The position numbers and the translations under genes were made by a program. The notes under the pieces are model-generated. The model saw only the letters and a list, made by a program, of their open reading frames with translations, did not search any database and was not told the DNA's origin. A stretch of 64,000 bases of DNA from Cheilinus undulatus (Eukaryota; Chordata; Actinopteri; Labriformes; Labridae), in assembly GCF_018320785.1 (NCBI RefSeq), contig NC_054884.1, forward strand, positions 22,941,667 to 23,005,666, written 5' to 3'. Positions 13,842 through 22,934 of this stretch are shown in pieces (the stretch's first letter is position 1; every line of letters begins with the position of its first letter).

Positions 13842-15281
13842 TGGTGTTTTTTAAACCCGAGGATATTTCTGGTTCTCCATGAAGCTTTCCTTGAAACAAT
13901 TTATTAATAGCCACCATTTGTTTACATTTTCTGAGAACTTTTTCTCCAAGTTGCCATAAGGTACGTCTTCATAACTTTGTGGACATCTGTATAACTTGTC
14001 AAGCCACGGGGCTGTCAAGGACCATACATTTTGTGTAAAGGGACAGTGCCAAAATAAATGTTTAACAGTTTCCAATTCTACACACATTTTCTGGGGACAT
14101 TTTGCATTTTTCAGACATTGCTGTCTCTCCAGGAAGGCTGCAGTAGGCAGGGACTGGTGGTCCACTTTGCAGGCAAGGTATTTTTGGGTATTGGTCAAAA
14201 CCTTATTGTTGATGTTACACCAAGCCAATCTGCACTGACTCTCTACCAGTCTGCCCACTGGAGCCATCCCGGGGATCTGTGGTGACAGTGCTCCCTCTAC
14301 TGCCTTCCGGGATATCTTTTGACAGAGAGGGTTGTCATTAACTGTTTAGTAATTGTAAAATAAACATGTGGACAGATGTCAGCATGGGGGGTGTCCTGTC
14401 TTGGTCTCACCCCATTCTGTCAGTATCTGCCTACCCAGAAGAATGCAAAAAATCCCCATAATGACTCTACATCACTCAAACATGTCTCTAGCATAGGCAT
14501 CACAAACATGGCTTTGAGTTTTATCTCAATCTTGGGGACTAATCTCCCTTAATTCTGTTCTGATCTGTACATTATTTCTCTTCTTACCTTTTCCATTTTA
14601 CCACCCCAAATAAACTGGAATATTATTTTCCTCAGTGGCACAGTGATTTTATATGGAGCTGGTAGGGTAGCGGCTAGGTGTGTCAAGGTCGTTAGGCCTT
14701 CTGCTTTTATGACTAAAACCTTACCGGTCAGTATTAACTCCCTGTCCTTTCACTGGAGCAATGTCCCTTGTGTTTTTGCTACTTTTGCTTTCCAATTAAG
14801 TTTCTCCATGTTTTGTCCTATGTGTACACCTAGAACTGTAATGGTCTCTCCCTGTTGGGATGCTCCCCATGCTTCAGTGGACTCTCTCCAATTAAGATTG
14901 ACTTTAGTGCCAAAGGCATTTGTAAAGTTTTCACATAACATTAACATTTCTTTGATTCTCTCTTAATAGTACATTAAGGTCAACCATGTAAAGACTTAAC
15001 TTTGCCTCTCTGCCCTGGCTTCCTGGGATTGGTAAGCTTTTAGTAAAATTGTTCCTTCTTTGGTTCTTTTAGTGTTTTCCCACCATTCCCCAAGGGAATC
15101 AAATAAAGGCTGCAAGGTCAACCTCTGCTCCAGTTTACTTTTTTACTTTGATACGATCAAAGGATTGTTCAGCATGCTTGTATTTCATTTCCAATAACCT
15201 CCTCCAAACTGAGGGGCTGTTGAAATATTTAAGGAGCATGTCAATTTATGGTGGTCTGAAAGGGGTACAGGGTCCACTGCA
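13842..15281 (-). mobile_element. Tx1-like LINE, internally deleted, inverted relative to the left copy
   Basis: Read on the minus strand from 15281 down, the pieces follow LINE ORF2 order. First comes an endonuclease end (VDPVPLSDHH, then GGGYWKWKY). Next is the linker (GEWWENTKRTKEGTILLKAY). Then comes a post-RT segment (VLGVHIGQNMEKLNWKAKV and FQFIWGGKMEKVRREIMY), and last a zinc-knuckle-like C-terminus (LFWHCPFTQNVWSLTAPWL). The RT palm region between linker and post-RT segment is missing, so an internal deletion removed the catalytic core. Several stops and frame changes break the rest, so the copy is dead. It diverges from the left copy after the motif TTTAAAAAACACCAGGTTC near 13842, so it lacks its own 3' end. 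Transcriptional orientation is opposite to the copy at 1-465. Confidence 0.75.
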
Positions 15282-15345
15282 AAAAAAAAAAAAAAAAAAG
15301 ACTTTTACCAAAGATTTCTGTGTAGAGGAATGAATAGTTTCACTG
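15282..15345. repeat. A-tract plus satellite-unit start fragment
   Basis: A run of about 19 A is followed by a diverged copy of the first 30-40 bp of the satellite unit (compare CTTTTACCAAAGATTTC here with CTTTTACTAAAGATTTC in the array). The left edge of the array likewise joins an A-rich LINE tail to this same unit start. It appears to be an outlying satellite fragment about 1.9 kb beyond the array. Confidence 0.55.
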
Positions 15346-15526
15346 AATATTTGTATGCCTTCCGTATTCCTACGTATACCTACATTTGATTGTAGGTAGG
15401 ACCCTTACATTTTTAAAGAAATCTTATTCTGTTTCCTTTATTACTAGAAACATCATGTCACTTTTTGCTATGTGTTCACTGTAATGAAACATTCTCATGT
15501 ACAAGTTGGAAATTTAAAATAATGAT
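15346..15526. other. AT-rich spacer, nothing recognised
   Basis: No open frame, structured RNA or repeat family is recognisable. It separates the satellite fragment from the hAT-type MITE. Confidence 0.5.
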
Positions 15527-15534
15527 TAAAAAAT

Positions 15535-15911
15535 AGGGGTGCACAATATTGCTGTTACTGATGTCGGTATTTAAATATGTTTTCCAGGCCCAATACTTAC
15601 TTTATACTTTAAACACACTTTAAGGTTTTAGAATAAATAAAGGAACACAATTTAGTCATTAAAACACACTTTAAAGCTTAAAGAAAGAGGATTAATAAAA
15701 AAGCCCTCTGACTTAGGTCTATTGGTCCAGACTAAAACTCCACTAATTTATTAGTGTGGCCAGAATTTACAGTTGATATATGCTGATATCTACAGGCAAA
15801 ATATCAGATGGAAATGTCAGCAGAAATTTTGATATCTGCTGATCCTGATATTTGCTTTTAAAAACTAATATCTGCTGATACCGATATCAGGCTGATAATA
15901 TCCTGCATCCC
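15535..15911. mobile_element. hAT-type MITE (377 bp) with 8-bp target duplication
   Basis: The left end AGGGGTGCACAATATT and the reverse complement of the right end (GGGATGCAGGATATT) form imperfect terminal inverted repeats. Both sides carry TAAAAAAT (15527-15534 and 15912-15919), the 8-bp duplication expected of hAT transposons. The interior is rich in GATATC/CAGATATC words and has no transposase, so it is non-autonomous. Confidence 0.8.
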
Positions 15912-15952
15912 TAAAAAATGAATCAATTAAGCAGTTTGTGGTATCCAGGAAG

Positions 15953-16142
15953 CAGGGCTTGACATTTACACCGGCCAACTAGTCAAGTGTGCGTGGATTT
16001 CAGCTGTGGCAGGTACCAGTAAATGGAGCATGTGTTTCATCTCATACCCAATAACACATAGTTTCCCATCAACACAATTTCGGCCAGTGGAAATGCTCAG
16101 TGGCTAGTTACAAATAGCCACGGTGGCCAATGTCAAGCCCTG
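15953..16142. mobile_element. hAT-type MITE (190 bp) with near-perfect 8-bp target duplication
   Basis: Ends are CAGGGCTTGACATT and its inverted counterpart AATGTCAAGCCCTG. Flanks are CCAGGAAG (15945-15952) and CCAGGAGG (16143-16150), matching at 7 of 8 positions, as in an old hAT insertion. No coding capacity. Confidence 0.78.
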
Positions 16143-16297
16143 CCAGGAGGTCATTTTTTGCTGTGTTATTTTAACTGGCATATCAAAATGAACATTTCTG
16201 GTATTGTGACAACTCTACTCAAAAGTCAGCTAGCTCTAGTAAAAAGGTATAGTGCTGAGCAACTTTAATTTGTTGTCTTTATATTATATTCCATATT

Positions 16298-17257
16298 AAA
16301 GACCCTGTAAAGTAAAAATAAATCTGTATTTAGGTTTGTCATATGATAGATCACTGTGTTGACCCCCAGGTCAAATTTCAGTCAAATAAAGCATCTCCAA
16401 GTTTATTAAAATAGGCTTCAAATCATGAAAAATGAGAGAGTAAAATCTGCTCCAGGATGGTGTGGGCGTGTCTGTTGAATGAGCTGAAGCCACGCCCACT
16501 CAGGAAGAACATGATCCTCTCAGGTTTTGAAAATGTTACAATCTGAATGAAGGAAAGCACTCACACCATTAGCCTGTCTCTTGACCTTTTGTTAACCTTA
16601 GAAAAAGAGACAAAGTCTGTACAAATCTCTGCTACGATGCTTTAAATGATCCATAGACCACTGTGGCGCCACTGAGATGAAGTGCTCTATGATTTTAGAT
16701 TGTGGCATCCTGTGACGAGGAGTGGCTCATGGATAAGTTGAATAAGTTTAACAAGCCCTCCTGCAGTAAGCATGAGCAGCTATCTACAGAACCACAAATA
16801 AAGACGCATACAGGCAGTATAGTCTGCAGCATTAACCCCCTCATTCACGGTGTCATACTTGGAATAATATTTTCCCCTAAAACCATGAACCAATAAACAA
16901 AACATGCAGAACTATAACTTTGCAATGAAACATGAACATTATAGAATGGTACAAGAGTACAAGACTGAATTCCTCTGCGCAAAATGAACCAGAAGTCCCT
17001 GCTCCAGGTGACTGCTTCCTTCCACAATATTGTAGTATTGGAGGGGCGGGGTCATTCTCTACTATGGGCTCATGACATCATGAGCCCACATATTGGCCCC
17101 ACCAACATGAAACCAAGCCAGGAAAGAGATGAAATGGCCTAAATCTAGAGTTCAATCTAACGTAGATCTCAGAGTTTTCACACGTTTACAGCAACAATAT
17201 TCCAACATTTCTAGAGTGTTAAGACAAAAACTTTGGATTTCACTTTACAGGGTCTTT
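16298..17257. mobile_element. Non-autonomous TIR element, copy A (960 bp)
   Basis: Terminal inverted repeats are AAAGACCCTGTAAAGT and ACTTTACAGGGTCTTT. The same ends and long shared internal stretches (CTCCAGGATGGTGTGGGCGT, GGAGGGGCGGGGTCATT, CATGAAACCAAGCCAGGAAA) occur at 37342-38061, so this is a two-copy family in the window. No transposase frame is present. I see no clear target duplication, so the superfamily is left open. Short open frames inside are chance. Confidence 0.75.
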
Positions 17258-17760
17258 GATTACTACAGTTTGAAAATGATGGGCCACAACATGAACCATA
17301 AAGAAACATCTTACATTTGTAACCACAACATTAGAATTATTGCAGTGAGACTATTGTCATCCATTTTAAGACTTAACATATACTAATAAATATTTATTTT
17401 CAGATATTTGTTAAATCAAAACAAGTATGAAAGGTTTTTTTTTTCTTTATTAAAACTGAATTTTCTGATTGTACTTTTGAATTTAAGTTTGGTTTCTGTT
17501 TATCAATTTAGGTGGACATGTTTTCCTTTTCATCATTTTAATCATTTCCCTTTTTAGATATTAACAAATGCATGCATGTGCTGTTGAAGTTACTGCACAA
17601 ATCCTCAGTACGTGAGAAATGACCTAAAATCCCTTATCTCCGCATCATGATGTTTTAATGCTGTATTTGGCTGTATATAAGCATGTCTGTTTTATATTAA
17701 ATCAAATCCAAATTATAAAAAACATAAGGGAACCATAAAGTAACTCAAACCCTTGCTTCA
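17258..17760. other. AT-rich DNA, nothing recognised
   Basis: Includes a poly-T run near 17436 and no convincing gene, RNA or repeat boundary. Confidence 0.5.
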
Positions 17761-17790
17761 TGCATTGCAGCTTTGGCCTCTGAGGGAATA

Positions 17791-17979
17791 TTACAGAAAT
17801 ATTACAGCCATATTTCCCTGCAACACCAGCATGCAGAAATATATACACATGCAGTGTTGCCCCAGAGGATCATCATGCGTGTCCAGGCCATTAACAAATG
17901 CAGTAAGCTCTTTAAATATGATTTCCTGCCCTTCCTCCTCTGGTTCGTCCCCCAGCTCCTCCCGGTTAAAACGTGACAC
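17791..17979 (-). other. Possible first exon of an unknown minus-strand gene
   Basis: A minus-strand frame next to a CpG-rich promoter-like patch encodes an acidic stretch (NREELGDEPEEEGQE) followed by IIFKELTAFVNGLDTHDD. This looks more protein-like than most chance frames here. There is no in-frame ATG at the start (GTG preceded by TGA), so translation would need an upstream exon or would be absent. I do not recognise a family. It could equally be a transcribed non-coding exon or a pseudogene remnant. Confidence 0.25.
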
Positions 17980-18115
17980 ACATCAGTTGTGTGACAGGTC
18001 ACGTGACGGCGTAGCATTGATCCGGAAGGAGGGAGGGCGGGGGGAGGCTGATGTTGCCGAGAAACTGCGTCAGGTTAGAAAGAGACAGGTGGAATCCTAC
18101 AGGAAGTTTTGTGCT
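17955..18115. promoter_or_regulatory. Promoter-like CpG-rich patch
   Basis: In otherwise AT-rich DNA this short stretch has many CpG sites, a CACGTGAC E-box (about 18000-18007), an ETS-like CCGGAAGG (about 18022-18029) and a G-rich tract. A possible donor CAG/GTTAG lies near 18073. It could serve the minus-strand frame at 17791-17979, a plus-strand non-coding transcript, or both. Confidence 0.4.
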
Positions 18116-18129
18116 TCAGCTTCAAAATA

Positions 18130-18735
18130 AAATGTAAAGTAATTTATATAGTCATTGCGTGTTCATTAGAGATTTTTTCTGGCATTTATTCATTAAAAGC
18201 TCAATTCTTTTTTCATAACATCTTTCAAAACTGCATTAACTGTTATTTTAACTTAAATGCAATTACTGCAAAAAATGTGAGAAAATACTGTCAGCATATT
18301 TCATAGCTTTGTAAACATCCAATCTATATCTCTCAGTCTACCACTCTTACCAAAAGAGGTTTCACTGTCACCAAGTAGAAAGCATGAATATTGTAGCTTT
18401 GAAAACGACAGGTCTTCAATCATGTTTTACATCAACAAAACAAAAGAGAGAAGGACGCAATCAAAAAAGCAAAAATGTTTTTCAGTGTCTTTTATTTGCT
18501 CGTATTGCTTCATAGAGGCACTTTCTTTTAAGTGAGTCCCAACCAGATATTCTGATTGGCCAAAAGACTCCAAGTTTTTATATGGAGTGCAGCATAACTG
18601 AGAATTTTCAGGCCAGGCAAGCTAAATATTGATGTTAGTTTGTCATTATTGATATTATATCTCTAAATCACTCAGATTGCCTGGTTGCGAAATATACAAA
18701 GGAATGTGCTAAAATAAACTACATAGATATAGACA
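18130..18735. other. AT-rich DNA, nothing recognised
   Basis: No gene or repeat family could be supported. It ends where a Tc1 terminal repeat begins. Confidence 0.45.
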
Positions 18736-19540
18736 TGCTATATTGCCAAAAGTATTCACTCACCCATCCAAATAATTGAAATCAGTTGTTCCAATCACTT
18801 CCATGGCCACAGGTGTATAAAATCAAGCACCTAGGCATGCAGACTGTTTCTATAAACATTTGTGAAAGAATGGGTCACTCTCAGAGCTCAGTGAATTCCA
18901 GCATGGTACTGTGATAGGATGCCACCTGTGCAACAAGTCCAGTTGTGAAATTTCCTCACTCCTAAATATTTCATAGTTAACTGTCAGTGCTATTGTAACA
19001 AAGTGGACACAATTGGGAACAACAGCAACTCAACCATGAAGTGGTAGGCCACAGTGGTAGGTCAGTGGATGCTGAAGTGCATAGTGCGCAGAGGTCACCA
19101 AGTTTCTGAAGAGTCAATCACCACAGACCTCCAAATTTCATGTGACCTTCAGATTAGCTCAAGAACAGTGCGTAGAGAGCTTCATGGAATGGGTTTACAT
19201 GGCTGAGCAGCTGCATCCAAGCTATTTATCACCAAGTGCAATGCAAAGTGTTGGATGCAGTGGAATAAAGCACGCAGCCACTGGACACTAGAGTAGTGGA
19301 GACGCACTCTCTGGAGTGACAAACCGTTCTTCTCCATCTGGCAATCTGATGGACGAATCTGGGTTTGGTGGTTGCCAGGAGAATGGTACTTGTCTGATTG
19401 CATTGTGCCAAGTGTAAAGTTTGTTGGATGGGGGATTATGGTGTGGGGTTGTTTTTCAGGAGCTGGGCTTGGCCCCTTAGTTCCAGTGAAAGGAACTCTG
19501 AACACTTCAGCATACCAAGAGATTTTGGACAATTCTATGC
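18736..19540 (+). mobile_element. Tc1/mariner transposon, 3'-truncated and decayed
   Basis: The left end carries the familiar fish Tc1 terminus CTATATTGCCAAAAGTATTC. Further in are transposase pieces on the plus strand: HWTLE and [20 protein letters not shown] (around the first catalytic Asp), then [20 protein letters not shown] and [10 protein letters not shown] (approach to the second Asp). The N-terminal DNA-binding part is fragmented by stops and frameshifts. The C-terminal part with the catalytic Glu and the right terminal repeat are missing; the element stops at a CA/TA microsatellite (19540-19566). It cannot move on its own. Confidence 0.85.
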
Positions 19541-19566
19541 ACACACACACATATATATATATATAG
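19539..19566. repeat. Compound (CA)n(TA)n microsatellite
   Basis: A short CA run followed by a TA run marks the broken right edge of the Tc1 copy. Confidence 0.85.
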
Positions 19567-20159
19567 TTACTTGCACACATACAAAGTAACAAAAGTACAG
19601 AAAAATTATTATTAATAAATCTTTATTAAATTACTAAATCCACCTGTAATGCAGTCTTTCTCTTATTACAGGCCTTTTTGAGATAAATCACAATTAACTC
19701 ATTATAAAGCTTTTAGTTTATTAAAAAATTTTTTATTGCTTGGTAGCACTGGTTGAACTATTCAAAGTAAGATAACATGCAGTTTTATGAAGCTGAACTG
19801 AATAATAGTACAGCTGTAAATATCTTTGACAGTTTGGAATAAGTTACCCAACAGAGCAGTGTAATAAGACAAGAGGAGTCTGGCTGTAGACTGTACATCT
19901 CTAAAGGCTACTCTCACAGACTGTTCATCTAAGACACTGTATATCGCAGAAAGGAATCGCTGTAGTTTGCTGTCACAGTTTTATAGAATTTATTTTAATT
20001 CAACCTTATTCATAAATAAAGGCTGCTAGTTACATTAATGAAAAAACACATGGCAAACATAACAGACAAAGCAACATTTCATTAATAAAACAGAAAAAGG
20101 TCAGAGGTCTAATCTGGGATCAAATTATGCTTAGATCCATTTTAGAAGTACTTAAACGA
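19567..20159. other. AT-rich DNA, nothing recognised
   Basis: No supported gene or family. Short AT-rich words and scattered stops in all frames. Confidence 0.45.
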
Positions 20160-20520
20160 ACGGTGGCTCACTTTAGCTTAGTAAGCTTTAATTATGGCTA
20201 AAATAGCTTCACTAATTATGTAATTGACGTACCTACATCAGCCAATTTGGATAAGTTAGCTTTAGCAATGTGAGCTTTAGCAACGTGAGCTTTAGCAATG
20301 TGAGCTTTAGTGAATGCAGATAAAGCTGATGTAGCTACTAAGATAAAGTACATACGTAGCTTACATAGAGCTAAGTAGCTCTGCTTTGTGATCTTAGCTT
20401 TAGTTATATTAGCCATGTAGCTATCTATGGCTAAGTTAGCTTTAGCAAATGTAGCTAAAGCTAACTTAACTACACAGATAGCTGCTTTGTGAGCTAAGCT
20501 CTAGCTCTGTTTTCTATGTC
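20160..20520. repeat. Degenerate AGCT-rich minisatellite
   Basis: Words such as GTGAGCTTTAGCAA recur at about 15-bp spacing (clearest at 20265-20310), embedded in many TTAGCTTTAG and GTAGCTA variants. The array is imperfect and gives spurious open frames on the minus strand (repeated AKAHIAKAH). A similar AGCT-rich texture appears at 41630-42960. Confidence 0.65.
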
Positions 20521-20840
20521 ACTTACGCTGCTAATGAAGCAATGTAAGGACTGTTTACTCCACCTTATTAAACAGTTCAGGATTTTAACTTATTACTTTT
20601 TGGGATCCTAAACTTATCTTAAACTCTACCCTCATCTTAAATGGATGTTTTATCCACTTTTATTTCTAAAACTAAAGCTAGTTTTCCAGTCTGAGTCAGA
20701 TGAACTGTGAGAGTGACAATCAGAAATGTACTGGCTATCTTGATTAATGGTGACATAATGTATCTCTTTATGACTTTGAGACCTTCAATTTCGTAACTGA
20801 CCAATCTGTGATTAACACAGATTGAAAAAGAGAGAGAAAC

Positions 20841-22363
20841 TGTGCAGGTTTGCTTTTTATCTTTGAGTCGCACGTTTGTGTTGCTGATATCATGCAGGGT
20901 TAAACGAGATGATGACGTAAGCATTGCTTTACTTTGTAAAACCCTACCGGAAGTCGAATGCTGTGCCGATTGTGTTGACGCAGGTTTGAGCACTAGTCCA
21001 GCTCGCCTGCATTCCTCCTCTCTCCAAAGCCTGACCGATAGAGACAGAGAAAGAAAAGGAAGAGAGGAGGGGGGGAGAAAAGGCCAATTATTATTCACAA
21101 CCGTGTTGGATTTTTATGAACCACGGAGCTGAGTCGCACCGGACGCACCGACCGGAGAAAAACGGTGAAAATAATCGAATCCAAGGAACGACGGCTCTGT
21201 TTGGACCTACGATAACGACAAAAGCTGTTTCGCTTCTTGAAAACGGGACTTTGCGTTGATTGCTATCGAAACGTAGCCTTCCTCTCCACGGCGGATATCT
21301 CCTTTTTTTTTCTCTTTTTTTCTAATGAGGATTTGCAAGATGGCAGATGACAGCTACCCCTAACAAGGACAGAAATGCGACGTCCCCTTTAAGATTAATG
21401 GGGTATATTTTTGTATTTCTGCTCGCCTAAATGTACAGATATGGCTGCTTTTTTAAAATAATGATTGTATTAGCGACGAACGTCCTTGTCGGGCAGTAGT
21501 GCCTGGTTAGTGTTTATTTGTACCTGTGCTATGATAGAAAATGGTGAGGTGACGTCTGAGGTAATTTACACGATTTATTCGAGATAAAGAAGTGAAAAAA
21601 TATGTTGTTGGCTAAAGGTTGAAGCGACTATAAGTGAATACGGAGGAGATCACGCTTATAAAACGAGGCCATAGCTTGAATATAGTTAATATCTATCCTT
21701 AAAACAAGAGATATACGATAGATGTGTCCGAGGGTGGAAAGCAAAAGCTTTTGCAACAGCAGCCAACATTCCTGCGGATCCTAAAAGCCTTTGTTTTGTG
21801 CGCAGGAGCTGGACTCGACTATTAAAACGATTAACTATGCAGTAAACAGGCTGGAAAATGATGGCCCGGGTATGATTCTCAGAGTAATGAGATTATAAGG
21901 CCTTTGTTGTCGACAGTAAAGTGCTCGAAAAGCCGAGGCCTTGTGTATAGATATGTGAGCAGTGCCACATAGCAGGCGTTATTCGTCAATCAGAAATGTC
22001 GCTTTTTAGTTAGATTGAAGGGCTGGAGGTAGCTGTGGTGTTAATCTGACCTGTAGAACAACATTTCTCGTCTCTAGCTAACACGTCGCTGGCTGTATGT
22101 ATAATTAAATTGCAGGTGGAGGCTCCTCGGATACTTATTTATGATTCAGCGGACAAAAGCATTGCGCTGCGTTGTGATTATTGAAAGGAATGAAGCGTCC
22201 TTGAGGTCCTGACCAAACAGATTCAGGTTTTAAAACAGCTCTGTGTGTGTGTGATTAGTAATCAGGGTGTGGACTGGACTGGAGCAGTCCTTTCTCGTGG
22301 CTTTCATGCTTCGTTTGCTGGTCTGAATCATAATCCGACGTTGGAGTGAACGGAGATCTCAAG
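20841..22363 (+). promoter_or_regulatory. trim8: TRIM8 promoter and 5' non-coding region
   Basis: This stretch is CpG-rich compared with its surroundings. It has a CRE-like TGACGTAA (20913-20920), an ETS-type CCGGAAGT (20947-20954) and GA-rich tracts near 21050. Many ATGs and stops in every frame argue against coding. A good donor AAG/GTAAGGG follows 22363, which would end a non-coding first exon that joins an exon containing the TRIM8 start codon. The transcription start is not determined by sequence alone. The first exon may begin anywhere from about 20980 on. Confidence 0.55.
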
Positions 22364-22934
22364 GTAAGGGCCTGAGCAGGCAGCAGGAAAGGATCATTTC
22401 ATGTGCTATACAGAGATTTCAATCCCCCTATGATCGTCTGTGTAATAGTTTAGATATTTAGTTCTCTGTGCCTTGTTTGCATTTCATGGTTTACCTGTAG
22501 CAGGCAGGATTTTAGCTTCCTGTAGGCCCATAAACACACACACAGGAGCTGTAAAGGTAGGCCCCTCTGCTATGTGTGTGATTCAGAGGGAAGGAAAGCA
22601 CGTTTACTGTAATCTGTAAAACGTCAGCCCCTGCTGTGCGTGTTGAAATCACCAAGGTGTTGTCATCCTTGCCTGAAGCCTTCTCTGGTCAATTTTCTGG
22701 AATTTGCCTTCATGCTACAGCAATAAGCAATACTCATCTGTCAGGGAGACTTGTCTCATTTGGTCACAAGGGTTGAAACACAGACCGATCTGTGAGGACT
22801 GCGTCAGGTCTGTTTTAATCTTTTCCTTAAGACTCATTTTTTTGAGAGTGTCAGGTTTCCTGTGAGGACAGAGAGGCCTGGCAGAAGTGGAAAACAGTTG
22901 GTGTATGCCTGCCCACACCATGATGGCCTCTGAC
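22364..22934 (+). other. trim8: Putative TRIM8 5'UTR intron and 5'UTR of the start-codon exon
   Basis: Between the donor at 22364 and the start codon at 22935 lie several possible acceptors, for example TGTCAG ending at 22855 after a pyrimidine stretch. I cannot decide which is used. Three in-frame ATGs upstream of 22935 (22887, 22905, 22920) could extend the N-terminus but lack the conserved start. Confidence 0.45.

Noticed and set aside
20637-21098. 153-codon minus-strand frame over the TRIM8 5' region
   Set aside because: Antisense to CpG-rich promoter and 5'UTR sequence, no domain, low-complexity serine/leucine start; taken as chance.
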